The notes: generated by a model from the sequence alone, not told the origin. DNA of 26,844 nt from CALARM01 sp964431735 (GCA_964431735.1 CAYSLJ010000102.1:1-26844); one strand, 5' to 3'; shown: positions 8,192 to 16,690, counted from the stretch's first letter. A program made the numbers and translations.

Positions 8192-11035
8192 TCAATTATC
8201 TTTATTAAATTCATTAAGTGCTTTCTTCTTTACATCCTTGAGACGTGACATAGAAGAAATCTTGTCAGCTTGTTCAACGCTCTTAATGTCTTTTTTTTCT
8301 GATGATTGAATTAGAAAAGATTCTTTTTTCTCTTTCTTTTCCATATAAGGCTCTATCAGAAGAGCTAATTTTTCTTCTCTCTTTTTAATTATTTCAGATT
8401 TTTTATTTTTAAGCCTGGATAAAGGTTCATTTTTAAAAGATTTTGCTATTTCCTTCTTTACAATAAATCTTACTAAAACTTTTTCTGTCCACCCTTCAGG
8501 TAAAAAGATTCTTCTCACTGCTATATCAATCGGGAAAAGCAACATTGCCAGTACAATCAGAAATGGCCATATAGTTTTTACCTGATAAGACTGTTTTATA
8601 GAATGGTCAAACACTTTATGGTAATCATTTAAATTAAGTATCCTTCCTTCTGTTTCTCTGGCAATATGTCCCAGAAGATCTCTGTTGCAGCCCGTTGATT
8701 TATATTCCGGTGGTATTGAAATATCGAAACCTGTTGCCTGATAACCAACCTTATCATTTCCTGCACTTATAAGGTACGTGCCTCTTTCTGTAACGGGAAA
8801 TCTGGCTTCATATCTGCCGGGGCCTTCCTGTTTCAGTGAAACTTCAGTAATTTTAAGAGACGGTGATATAATTTTTCCTTTAAGATGCAGTAAATTTATG
8901 AATTCCCCTTCATTATCAACGGCATCTACTAATATCTTTCCTTCATTTCCGTCCATAGAAACAAATGTTTCAAGGCATGAACTTTCATCACTTTTCATAG
9001 TCCATCTCACAACATGAGACCAGAATATCGGGAAATACTTCCAATTTATCCATCTGTCTGACCAACGGCACTTCACGTCTGACGTAAAAGCAGCAGATTT
9101 TCCGATCCCGTAATACCATTTGGCGAGAAGCGGGTCTTCTTCTTTTGTGAGCAGTAAAACTTCAGCTCTGTCTTTTGCCGTAGTCACTACATAACCTCCA
9201 AGAGCCGGGAAATTATCCATTCCTTCAAGTATTTCATCATAACAATTAATTACAGGGGAAAAATCTTCTTCTATAATGGCAGACTTAGAAGCAATAAGTG
9301 CTTCTTTTGTAAATATCCTTGGTAAAAGTGATACGTCACAGGTAAAATAAAATCTCCCTCCTCCAGATTTTGCAAGAGACTGAAGAAATGGTATGTCTGC
9401 ATCACTTCCTATACCGACACAGGACAGGGTTATTTTGTTTTCAGTCATAGTCTGTGCAAGAGTTTCAAAATCTCCCGGAGCAGTTCTTCCGTCAGATAAA
9501 AGTATTACATGTTTTAACATGGCTTTTGTAATTGCAAGTACTCTGCTGGCTTCATTAAGAGCAGGATAAGCATTGGTTCCGCCTCCTGCTCTTAATGAAG
9601 CAATATTTTTAATTATAAAATCTTTATCATCCACTCTTTTTTGGAATGGAACAACCCATTTTGACGCATCATCAAATCCTATAATACCTATTTGATCAGA
9701 AGGAGAGAGGAGTTCCACACAGGCGATGGAAGCTTCTCTTGCAAGGGCAATTTTCTCAACTCCTCCTGAGCTGTAATCTGCCATGCTGCCTGATTTATCT
9801 ATGGCAAGAACTAAAGCCATAGTAGGCATTTTTCGTTCTTTTCTTATATCCATACTTACAGGGAGGGCTTCTTCTACCGGTGTGTCGTAATATCCGCCTG
9901 TACCAAAGCTGTTCTCCCCTCCTATCATTATTAAACCTCCTCCCAGATCTCTTACATAACTCTGTATCTGTTTCATCTGTTCATCAGAAAATCTTATTGA
10001 TGAAATATCATTTAATATAACAGCCTGGTAATTCTGAAGCTGAAAAAGCTCTGTCGGCATATTATCGGATGAAAGATGTGATACTTCTATACCCTTTAAA
10101 GCATTTATAAGATATCTGTCCATGCGGGAATCTTCACTTATTATAAGAACACGTGGTTTCCCTGATGCTTTCGTATAAGCCCGGGCACGGTTATTATCCA
10201 TAAGAGTATCAGAATTTTTTTCTGCAATTACCTGAATTTCATAGCTATAAAAACCGCTCTCTTCTACCTTTTGGGGAATAAAAAAAATGTTCTTTCCAGC
10301 TTTTAAAGATATTTTTTTTTCACCGGCCAGACTGCTGTTTCTATAAAATTGCATTTTCACATCAGATGGTACAGTGCTTTCCAGAACTATTTTTGCATCA
10401 AAAGGTTCATCTTTGCTTACATGATCTGGTATGGTAAACTCTTTAATAAAAACCTCTTTTTCCAGAGAATTATCGAGAGGCACTACATCTACAGGAACAT
10501 GATTTGCAGAAACAATAGTAGCTTCATCTATAGCATTACCGGCATTTTCCTGGCCATCACTCAAAAGGACAATTCTTCTATTTGCATCGGCAGGAAACAT
10601 GGCAAGAGCAAGCTGGAAAGAACTGGCAAGATTTGTATGATCTGTATCTACTATAGAAGTAAAATTGCCGGCTCTGGGATTTAAGGAAGGAACAAACTCT
10701 ATAGATGAATTACCACCTGTTATTATAAGGCCTGCCATATCATCTTTCGTTTTTTTTCCTGTCGATTTATTTATAAAATATTTAATTTCTTCTTTATTTG
10801 TATCTGATATGCTTTTGGAAACATCTGCTATAAATATAACACATAATCTGTTATTTGGCTTTATTAATTGTATTTCAGATATGGAAGCTATTAATAATAT
10901 AAATATTATTATTCTCAGGGTAAAAGAGAGAATAAATCTCCATCCCGGGAGGTTGGCCATGCTATTTCTGGTAAAATAATATAAAGGTATTATGAGTAAG
11001 AGAAGCCAGAGAGTTTCCGGATGGTTGAATTCCAT
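8192..11035 (-). CDS. Membrane protein with two VWA domains and a GATase-like domain
   Basis: This protein is 947 aa from the ATG at 11033-11035 (HPETLWLLLLIIPLYY start, typical BatA-like N-terminus). An in-frame ATG 30 bases upstream is possible but has no better leader. Two N-terminal membrane helices are followed by VWA1 with MIDAS D71-x-S73-x-S75 and a LLSDGQ motif. A beta-rich region and a glutamine-amidotransferase-like fold (KPRVLIISED, GGGLIMIGGENSFGTGGYY) come next. VWA2 has D413-x-S415-x-S417, GGGTNAYPA and LLSDGRTAPGD. A last membrane helix at about 818-838 leads to a Lys/Glu-rich cytoplasmic tail of about 100 residues. Both metal sites look complete. Proteins of this build often accompany MoxR-type AAA ATPases, but none is present here. 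It converges with the sugar transferase gene, 35 bases away. Confidence 0.88.
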   Translation of the reverse strand: MEFNHPETLWLLLLIIPLYYFTRNSMANLPGWRFILSFTLRIIIFILLIASISEIQLIKPNNRLCVIFIADVSKSISDTNKEEIKYFINKSTGKKTKDDMAGLIITGGNSSIEFVPSLNPRAGNFTSIVDTDHTNLASSFQLALAMFPADANRRIVLLSDGQENAGNAIDEATIVSANHVPVDVVPLDNSLEKEVFIKEFTIPDHVSKDEPFDAKIVLESTVPSDVKMQFYRNSSLAGEKKISLKAGKNIFFIPQKVEESGFYSYEIQVIAEKNSDTLMDNNRARAYTKASGKPRVLIISEDSRMDRYLINALKGIEVSHLSSDNMPTELFQLQNYQAVILNDISSIRFSDEQMKQIQSYVRDLGGGLIMIGGENSFGTGGYYDTPVEEALPVSMDIRKERKMPTMALVLAIDKSGSMADYSSGGVEKIALAREASIACVELLSPSDQIGIIGFDDASKWVVPFQKRVDDKDFIIKNIASLRAGGGTNAYPALNEASRVLAITKAMLKHVILLSDGRTAPGDFETLAQTMTENKITLSCVGIGSDADIPFLQSLAKSGGGRFYFTCDVSLLPRIFTKEALIASKSAIIEEDFSPVINCYDEILEGMDNFPALGGYVVTTAKDRAEVLLLTKEEDPLLAKWYYGIGKSAAFTSDVKCRWSDRWINWKYFPIFWSHVVRWTMKSDESSCLETFVSMDGNEGKILVDAVDNEGEFINLLHLKGKIISPSLKITEVSLKQEGPGRYEARFPVTERGTYLISAGNDKVGYQATGFDISIPPEYKSTGCNRDLLGHIARETEGRILNLNDYHKVFDHSIKQSYQVKTIWPFLIVLAMLLFPIDIAVRRIFLPEGWTEKVLVRFIVKKEIAKSFKNEPLSRLKNKKSEIIKKREEKLALLIEPYMEKKEKKESFLIQSSEKKDIKSVEQADKISSMSRLKDVKKKALNEFNKDN

Positions 11036-11120
11036 ATAAAGAATCCTGTTACCGCATAGCCCCATCTGAAGATTTTACAACAATCAGACGGGGGAGCGGT
11101 TTAAAATTGAAAAATTTAAA

Positions 11121-11523
11121 AGCAGACCTGTAAGCCGAGTTCTGTATCTCTGGCGAGACGGTGATCATCTATCTGGCCTGTCTGTTACCAGACAGGCTCA
11201 AGCGATCGAACCCGGAGATAACTGGCAGGCTACCAGCGTCTTCTTTCGAAGAACAATCCCCTGTTTGATCTTGCTCCAGGTAGGGTTTACCAGGCCAGCC
11301 AGTCTCCTGGCTGCCGGTGCGCTCTTACATTAAGTCCCTTTCGGAACCGCACCATTTCACCATTGCCTGTACTCATCTTCATAAGCCATCGGCTGTATAT
11401 TTTCTGTTGCACTGTCCGTAGGATCACTCCTCCTGGGTGTTACCCAGTACCTTGCCTTAGGGAGCTCGGACTTTCCTCAGATATTCCATTTATAGATTAT
11501 CTGCGATCACCCGTTCTGCTTTT
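11121..11523 (-). ncRNA. rnpB: RNase P RNA (bacterial type A)
   Basis: Read on the minus strand, the RNA starts near AGCAGAACGGGTGATCGC and contains the universally conserved GAGGAAAGTCCGAGCTCC. It also has ACAGTGCAACAGAAA, GGTGAAATGGTGCGG and GGTAAACCCTACCTGGAGCAA. It ends in CGGCTTACAGGTCTGCT, which pairs with the 5' end. The length of about 400 nt and the order of motifs fit RNase P RNA, the ribozyme that trims tRNA 5' leaders. It lies between the double-VWA gene and the SPOR gene, all on the minus strand. The 5' end is placed from the promoter and the 3' end from the conserved terminal helix, each to within about ten bases. No strong intrinsic terminator is evident below 11121. Confidence 0.96.
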
Positions 11524-11538
11524 AAATTTTCTTCCTTT

Positions 11539-11568
11539 ATTATACCTGAATATAATTATAAAAGTAAA
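11539..11568 (-). promoter_or_regulatory. Predicted sigma70-type promoter of rnpB
   Basis: On the minus strand, TTTACT (11563-11568) and TATAAT (11539-11544) are separated by 18 bases, placing transcription start near 11530, a few bases before the RNase P RNA 5' end. The -35 box lies inside one arm of the 21-bp palindrome at 11549-11592. Confidence 0.6.
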
Positions 11569-11592
11569 GCCCTTTACTTTTATAATTATATT
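11549..11592. repeat. Perfect 21-bp inverted repeat with 2-bp centre
   Basis: The left arm 11549-11569 (ending AAAAGTAAAG) and the right arm 11572-11592 (beginning CTTTACTTTT) are exact reverse complements around CC. It lies between the SPOR gene stop and rnpB. It is AT-rich and followed on the plus strand by GTGTTTTTTTATTTTT. It could stop transcription from the SPOR gene, form a cruciform, or affect rnpB initiation, because it contains the -35 box. Confidence 0.75.
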
Positions 11593-11626
11593 GTGTTTTT
11601 TTATTTTTCACTACTCTACGATAAAA

Positions 11627-12421
11627 TTACTGCTGTTTTTCATTGACCACACAGCTATCATAATTATTCTGTTCCAGCTCTTTTTCAAGTTTTTTAGCAT
11701 TTTCTTTATTGTTAAAAGAGCCTGCCTGAACCCTGTAATAGGTTTTACCTTCATCATTGACCTGAACTATAGTGGCATCATAACCTTTGTTGGATAGATC
11801 ATCTGCCATTTTAGAAGCATTATCTTTATTTACATAATATCCGGCCTGTACCTTGTAAGATGTGTCTGATTTTGTTTCCTCTGGTTTTTCTTCATTCAAT
11901 TCCACACGATCAAAATTTTCTTCATTTTTAGGCTGTTCCGTCGAAGTTCCTATCATATTATTAATATCACTGCTGGTTTTACCTGATGTATTATTTTCAG
12001 CTACAGGTTCGGAAGACTTTTTATTACTGCTTACTGCAACAGGAGTAGGGGTCGGAATTATGGTGGAAGCACTTTCTGAAGGTTTACTTTTTTTAGTGAC
12101 AGGCGTTTCTGTCTTTTTGGAAGAATATGTCTGCTTATATTTTGTCTCACTTTTAAAAGAAGGAGGTAAGATAATTGCAGAATTTTCTTTCTGGTTATAT
12201 GACGTATTAACATTTTGAGGCATAATAGTAGGTTTAGACAGAGTCTTTATTTCAGGAGAATTATTACCTTCTCCCTGAGCAGTTTTAAAATTGTTTCCGC
12301 TTATAAAAGATTCTCCTATATATTTACCCAGAAATAATGCCCCTAAAAGCACCCCTATACTCAGAATTAATACTGTAGGCCAGTAAAAATCTAATTTTCT
12401 ACGTTTACTCTTTGATGCCAT
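11627..12421 (-). CDS. Membrane-anchored SPOR-domain protein
   Basis: This 264-aa single-pass protein has a basic cytoplasmic N-terminus (KSKRRK), one transmembrane helix at about 12-35 and a long Ser/Thr/Lys/Pro-rich periplasmic linker. A SPOR domain occupies about 187-262 (YKVQAGYY, then YYRVQAGSF, then alternating helices and strands). SPOR domains bind denuded septal peptidoglycan glycans, so a role in division or wall remodelling is likely. AAGGAGAG at 12433-12440 precedes the ATG. The topology resembles FtsN or DedD, but the linker is not conserved and no symbol is justified. Its downstream neighbour on the same strand is rnpB. Confidence 0.87.
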   Translation of the reverse strand: MASKSKRRKLDFYWPTVLILSIGVLLGALFLGKYIGESFISGNNFKTAQGEGNNSPEIKTLSKPTIMPQNVNTSYNQKENSAIILPPSFKSETKYKQTYSSKKTETPVTKKSKPSESASTIIPTPTPVAVSSNKKSSEPVAENNTSGKTSSDINNMIGTSTEQPKNEENFDRVELNEEKPEETKSDTSYKVQAGYYVNKDNASKMADDLSNKGYDATIVQVNDEGKTYYRVQAGSFNNKENAKKLEKELEQNNYDSCVVNEKQQ

Positions 12422-12555
12422 AATAAATCACTCTCTCCTTGAATATATTAGCCGTTATGAGTCAATTCCACATCATAACATGTTTCCCTTCCTGGTTTTT
12501 AATTTTTGCCTATTTCTCTTTATTTTATTTATCTTAAATATTATAACATATAATT

Positions 12556-12617
12556 AGTGAAAAGTGAGTAGTGAAAAATGAAAAGTAAGTAAAATTCAAC
12601 TTTTTTCACTTTTCACT
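12556..12617. repeat. AGTGA-rich inverted repeat
   Basis: AGTGAAAAGTGA (12556-12567) and TCACTTTTCACT (12606-12617) are perfect 12-bp arms. Between them similar units (GTGAGTAGTGAAAAATGAAAAGTAAG) repeat. It resembles the TCACT-rich repeat at 5381-5424. It lies in the 285-bp divergent gap between the SPOR gene and the next membrane protein. Confidence 0.6.
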
Positions 12618-12706
12618 CTCAATATTATAGAAGGATTTTAGATAACTTTGACGAATTCACAGTAATTTACCTGACTTAATTTTACTGAGTAGAAAGGTTT
12701 ATTTTT

Positions 12707-13237
12707 ATGGAAAATCCCGGACTTCTGGAAAAGATAAGCGATTATACCTTTAAAGGTCTATTTGCTGTAATTATGATTATAGGGGGACTGGCTTTTATCC
12801 TACTGACCATAGCAAGTATAGATAAATTCCTGGATATCTTTGTAGACATGCCTAAAGACCCGATGGGTCTTCTTTTCAGTCTTGTAGGCCCCCTGGGTAT
12901 ACTTATTGTAGGTGCCTTATGTCTGGACCTGGCAAAAACCATTTATGATCAGGAAATAAAGTCACTTCCTCTCTTTGGAAAAAAGAAGAAAGTCGAAGAA
13001 GAAGAAGAAACTTCTATTACAGAAGAATTTCCTTCCACTGAAAAAACAAATCGTTTTGTATCCCGTTTCATAGGCATTGTTGTTACCTTTCTTGTCGTAG
13101 AATTTTCGACAATAGCTTTTCAATACCAGAACCTTCCTGATGCCGGTATTGACATAATATTACTCGTAAAAGCAGGGCTTTCGCTTACAGGTGCGGCAGT
13201 ACTACTGCTTATGTGGTCCTTATTTTTAAAGGATTAA
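12707..13237 (+). CDS. Four-helix membrane protein of unknown function
   Basis: This 176-aa protein has hydrophobic helices at about 15-37, 53-75, 121-139 and 149-173. A highly charged segment (GKKKKVEEEEETSITEE) lies between the two helix pairs, probably on the cytoplasmic side. AGAAAGG sits upstream of the ATG. I do not recognise the family and see no catalytic motif. It is divergent from the SPOR gene and followed by the palindromic repeat at 13273-13453, so it is probably monocistronic. Confidence 0.8.
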   Translation: MENPGLLEKISDYTFKGLFAVIMIIGGLAFILLTIASIDKFLDIFVDMPKDPMGLLFSLVGPLGILIVGALCLDLAKTIYDQEIKSLPLFGKKKKVEEEEETSITEEFPSTEKTNRFVSRFIGIVVTFLVVEFSTIAFQYQNLPDAGIDIILLVKAGLSLTGAAVLLLMWSLFLKD

Positions 13238-13272
13238 TCCTATCAGGCGGATAAAAAAATAAATTTTCCTGT

Positions 13273-13453
13273 AATTTGGTAACCAAAAAAATATGGCACT
13301 CACTCCTGTCCCTGGCCGGGCTCTGGAGGAAAAGATATGCCGTATTAAAAGAGAGTTATAAATTATATAGATGCAAAATATTAAACGTCTAAAAAACCAG
13401 TTTGTCACGCAATAGGATAATATATTTTCCCGAAGAGTCCGGCCAGGGACAGG
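13273..13453. repeat. Small palindromic element with 60-bp repeat copy 2 and core copy 3
   Basis: 13273-13332 is the reverse complement of the repeat at 1-60. About 100 bases further, 13427-13453 (TTTTCCCGAAGAGTCCGGCC... core) is a shorter copy in the opposite orientation, so CCTGTCCCTGGCC and GGCCAGGGACAGG form inverted ends of a unit of about 157 bp (13297-13453). The interior is AT-rich and encodes nothing evident. This structure suits a MITE or paired REP (BIME-like) element. No transposase for it is present in the window. Confidence 0.65.
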
Positions 13454-13487
13454 TTTTAGAAATGGATACGAACGTATCACTACTTTT

Positions 13488-15188
13488 TTAACCTGTGCTT
13501 TTTTTCTCAAGTTTTGCCCACGTATCTTTCAGTGAAACTGTTCTGTTAAACACCGGAGCATCAGGTCTGGAATCGACAGAATCGACGCAAAAATATCCCT
13601 GCCTGAGGAACTGATAGCTTTCACCTGATTTTGCCTCTTTAAGGCCAGGTTCAATCATGGCTCCTTTTATTACTTCCAGAGAATCCCTGTTTACCTTGCT
13701 TAAGAAATCAGTCTTTTCCTCTTCGTCTTCTTCACTGTTTTCATCTTTGAACAGATAATCATAAAGTCGTACTTCAGCACCTGCGGCATGTTTTGCCGAT
13801 ACCCAGTGAGAAGTGCCTTTTACTTTTCTTCCATCATCTGTCCATCCTCCCCTGCTCTTCGGGTCGTAGGAACAGTGGACTTCGATTACTTCACCTGTTT
13901 TTTCATCCTTTACAACAGATTCACATTTTATATAATAGGCATGTTTCAGCCTTATTTCACGGCCGGGAGATAAACGAAAATAATTTTTCGGAGGGTCTTC
14001 GCGGAAATCTTCCTGTTCAATATATATAACTTTAGAGAAAGGTATTTTTCTTGTTCCCATAGAAGGATCTTCCGGATTATTTTCTGCATCCAGTTCCTCT
14101 ACAAGATCATCGGGATAATTATCTATTATGACCTTAAGAGGATGAAGAACTGCCATTACTCTTAAAGCTTTTTTATTAAGATCTTCCCTGAGACAGTGTT
14201 CCAGAAGAGCTATATCTACAGTACTGTTGGCTTTTGCCACTCCCACTGTTTCACAGAGTTTTCTGATCGATGTCGGTGTATAGCCTCTTCTTCTCATACC
14301 TGCAAGAGTAGGCATACGTGGATCGTCCCATCCGCTTACGAAGCCTTCTTTTACCAGTTTAAGGAGATTTCTTTTGCTTAAAATTATTCTGGTCAGACAT
14401 AATTTTGCAAATTCTATCTGCTGCGGGTGACATGGAACAGGCAATTGATCCAGATACCAGTCATAGAGAGGACGATGAATTTCAAATTCCAGTGTGCATA
14501 TGGAATGAGTTATACCTTCTATGGAATCTGAAAGACAGTGAGCAAAATCATACATGGGATAAATACACCATTTATCTCCTGTTCTGTGATGTTCTGCCTT
14601 TCTGATACGATATATGGCTGGATCTCTCATGTTTATATTCGGAGATGCCATATCTATTTTAGCTCTGAGCACATGAGTGCCGTCTGCAAATTCTCCGGCC
14701 TTCATACGTGCAAAAAGATCCAGGTTCTCCTCTATGGATCTGTTTCTATAAGGGCTTTCTTTTCCCGGTTCTGTCAATGTACCTCTGTAATGTTTAATTT
14801 CCTCAGCAGTTAAACTGCATACATAGGCTTTACCTCTTTTTATTAACTCTACGGCATAGTCATACATCTGAGCAAAATAATCAGATGCATAGTAGAGTCC
14901 GTCCCACTTAAAGCCAAGCCATTTTACATCTTCCTGTATGGATTCTACATATTCTACATCTTCTTTAGTCGGGTTTGTATCATCAAAACGAAGATTACAT
15001 TTTCCATTATATTGCTGTGCAATACCGAAATTAAGACATATGGATTTGGCATGACCTATGTGTAAATAACCGTTTGGTTCGGGAGGAAATCTGGTCATAA
15101 CCCTGCTGTCATTCTTCTTATTCTTCAGATCTTCATCGATGATATCGCGGATAAAATCAGTAGGTTTAATATTTTCCGGTTCGCTCAT
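13488..15188 (-). CDS. glnS: Glutaminyl-tRNA synthetase
   Basis: This 566-aa class I aminoacyl-tRNA synthetase charges tRNA-Gln with glutamine directly. The signature PPEPNGYLHIGHAKSI lies at 35-50 (HIGH at 43-46), the second motif appears as ILSKRN near 268-273, and WCIYPMYDFAHCLSDSIEGI and DDPRMPTLAGMRRRGYTP are family landmarks. The C-terminal beta-barrels read FREDPPKNYFRLSPGREIRLKH and onward. The length fits the E. coli enzyme (about 554 aa). I chose the ATG at 15186-15188 (MSEPEN), which matches the usual N-terminus and has AAAGGATGG at a proper distance. An upstream ATG at 15203 abuts that same SD tract. The organism therefore need not depend on the amidotransferase route for Gln-tRNA. 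The 190-bp divergent gap upstream shows no other gene. Confidence 0.97.
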   Translation of the reverse strand: MSEPENIKPTDFIRDIIDEDLKNKKNDSRVMTRFPPEPNGYLHIGHAKSICLNFGIAQQYNGKCNLRFDDTNPTKEDVEYVESIQEDVKWLGFKWDGLYYASDYFAQMYDYAVELIKRGKAYVCSLTAEEIKHYRGTLTEPGKESPYRNRSIEENLDLFARMKAGEFADGTHVLRAKIDMASPNINMRDPAIYRIRKAEHHRTGDKWCIYPMYDFAHCLSDSIEGITHSICTLEFEIHRPLYDWYLDQLPVPCHPQQIEFAKLCLTRIILSKRNLLKLVKEGFVSGWDDPRMPTLAGMRRRGYTPTSIRKLCETVGVAKANSTVDIALLEHCLREDLNKKALRVMAVLHPLKVIIDNYPDDLVEELDAENNPEDPSMGTRKIPFSKVIYIEQEDFREDPPKNYFRLSPGREIRLKHAYYIKCESVVKDEKTGEVIEVHCSYDPKSRGGWTDDGRKVKGTSHWVSAKHAAGAEVRLYDYLFKDENSEEDEEEKTDFLSKVNRDSLEVIKGAMIEPGLKEAKSGESYQFLRQGYFCVDSVDSRPDAPVFNRTVSLKDTWAKLEKKSTG

Positions 15189-15393
15189 GATTTTTGCTAC
15201 CATCCTTTCTGTTGTAATATTAAATTAAAATCAAATTATACTAAAAAAAACCGGCAAAAGCAATTGTTTTTATGATTTATATTCTTTCAAATTATTTTAA
15301 TTAAAGGATTTTATAATAATGTACCGAAAATTCATTTAAAACTTATGGAGAGTCAGGTAGAACCCGGAGAAACATCGAAAGAGAGTTAAATAT

Positions 15394-15831
15394 ATGGAAA
15401 CAAAAATAACCATTGCAGGTGCACTGAGCGAAATAAAGCATGTAGAATCATTTTTTGATCAGTTAACAGAAAAGCATAATATTCCTGCAGATACCAGGTT
15501 TAAAATAGACATGGTTATGGATGAAATTTTAACCAATATTATTTCTTACGGATATAAAGATAACAAAGAACATTATATAGATATATACGTACATATAGAA
15601 AATAACATAATAAAAATTGTAATAGAAGACGATGCCATAGCCTTCAATCCTCTCCTTGCTCCCCCGCCTGACCTGACCATACCTCTCGAAGAACGGCCCA
15701 TAGGAGGACTGGGAATCTATCTTGTAAAAACCAGTGTTAATACTATAGATTATGCCAGAGAAAACGACCGTAATATACTCTCAATGACAATGGATCTTTC
15801 AGCAACTGATCAGCACGTGACCGAGGGATAA
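15394..15831 (+). CDS. Anti-sigma-type serine kinase / HATPase (RsbW-like)
   Basis: This 145-aa stand-alone GHKL ATPase is of the RsbW/SpoIIAB type (HATPase_c_2). The N-box is DEILTNIISYGY at 43-54, the G1 box is around IEDDAIAFNP (77-86), and the G2 box is GGLGIYLVK (104-112). Such proteins phosphorylate an anti-sigma-factor antagonist (STAS domain) and hold or release a partner sigma factor, usually under control of a SpoIIE-type phosphatase. Neither a STAS nor a phosphatase gene is in the window, so the partner must be elsewhere. GAGAG precedes the ATG. The broken MFS gene starts six bases after its stop and was probably co-transcribed. Confidence 0.9.
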   Translation: METKITIAGALSEIKHVESFFDQLTEKHNIPADTRFKIDMVMDEILTNIISYGYKDNKEHYIDIYVHIENNIIKIVIEDDAIAFNPLLAPPPDLTIPLEERPIGGLGIYLVKTSVNTIDYARENDRNILSMTMDLSATDQHVTEG

Positions 15832-15837
15832 AATAAC

Positions 15838-16370
15838 ATGTTAGATAAAAAGGGCTATATAGTAATGGCCATTGTATCTACAGGTATTTTCATGTGCAAC
15901 ATTGACGCAAGTATGGTAAACATAGCCCTTCCCTCTCTTGCAAAAGTATTCAATGTCAGCACCAGTATGGTTTCCAGGATAAGTCTTCTGGATTTACTTG
16001 CTATTACAAGTTTTGTACTTGTTTTTGGCAGCCTGAGTGATATAAAAGGTGTTGATAGAATATTTGCCCTTGGTTTTATAATATCAGCTTCATCTTCATT
16101 ATTATGCGGCCTTTCACCTGATATAAATATCTTACTGGTTTTTCGTTTTATCCATGGCATAGGTGAAGCGATGATTCTCTCTACTTACGGAGCAATTATT
16201 GTGGCCAATCTTCCTTCCGACATTAGAGGACGGGCTTTCAGCTTTACAAGTGTTATTGGCGGAATAGCTCTTGCAGCCGGCTGAAATATCTCACCTGGGA
16301 ATGGATTTTCCTGATCAATATTCCTTTCGGTATAGCCGGTATTATACTATTATATATAGCGTTTTTTTAG
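15838..16370 (+). pseudogene. Broken MFS drug/solute antiporter (DHA2-like), N-terminal part
   Basis: The first frame (ATG 15838 to TGA 16284) encodes about 148 residues of a DHA2-type MFS transporter. It has SMVNIALPSLAKVF in helix 1, FGSLSDIKGVDRI (motif A) and RFIHGIGEAMI. The next family segment, LTWEWIFLINIPFGIAGIILL, follows at once in a frame set back by one base (16281-16370) and ends at TAG 16368-16370. Full-length members have about 14 helices and 450-500 residues. Nothing corresponding to the remaining helices is found downstream. So the gene carries a frameshift near 16280 and has lost its 3' two thirds. The truncated protein is unlikely to transport. Confidence 0.88.
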
Positions 16371-16431
16371 ATTTAAATGGCTGTGAGTGTCAGTAAAGCA
16401 GAAAAGATATGCAAGTTAAAGTTGCTGTATT

Positions 16432-16457
16432 AAAAACTTTGCCTTACCGTTAGGCAA
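16432..16457 (-). terminator. Intrinsic terminator after the tRNA-like RNA
   Basis: On the minus strand TTGCCT-AACGGTA-AGGCAA forms a 6-bp stem with a 7-nt loop (16439-16457), followed by AG and TTTTT. It begins 13 bases after the CCA at 16471-16473, the usual distance for a stable RNA gene. This supports transcription of the minus-strand RNA. Confidence 0.7.
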
Positions 16458-16470
16458 TATCCCCTATTTA

Positions 16471-16557
16471 TGGTGGAGATAACAGGAGTTGAACCTGTAT
16501 GGCTTTTCAGCCGAAGTATGTAAGCAACTTATGTAATAGCATATCTCTTCTGTCACT
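16471..16557 (-). ncRNA. tRNA-like 3' end, possible tmRNA (ssrA) fragment
   Basis: The minus strand ends in TATCTCCACCA, preceded by a perfect T-arm (ACAGG, loop TTCAACT, CCTGT; 16482-16498). Just upstream is a GGCT-GAAA-AGCC hairpin next to TTCGG, resembling the region before the T-arm in tmRNA 3' ends. AGAGATA at about 16547-16553 could pair with six of the seven acceptor bases. The sequence between, however, shows no D-arm and no anticodon arm, so it is not a normal tRNA. I could not find the tmRNA 5' end (GG...TTCGAC D-loop) or a tag frame ending ALAA within 560 bases. It may be the 3' part of a decayed or integration-duplicated ssrA, or a divergent tmRNA. Confidence 0.45.
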
Positions 16558-16690
16558 TATAGTCGCAGGTTCAGGAAGAATATTTCATTCTATCAGGATA
16601 TTTCACCAGGGAATATATGTTACAAATATGGAAAGTCCATGTAACACTTTATCCTTCCTACGGTTTTTCCATCCTTCTTAACAGAAAGAG

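Noticed and set aside
11363..11797. 144-codon open frame on the plus strand
   Set aside because: It lies across the antisense of rnpB, the palindrome and the end of the SPOR gene, and has no SD or family features.
13226..13510. 94-codon minus-strand frame over the palindromic repeat
   Set aside because: It covers both repeat copies and the end of glnS and has no start signal or protein-like composition.
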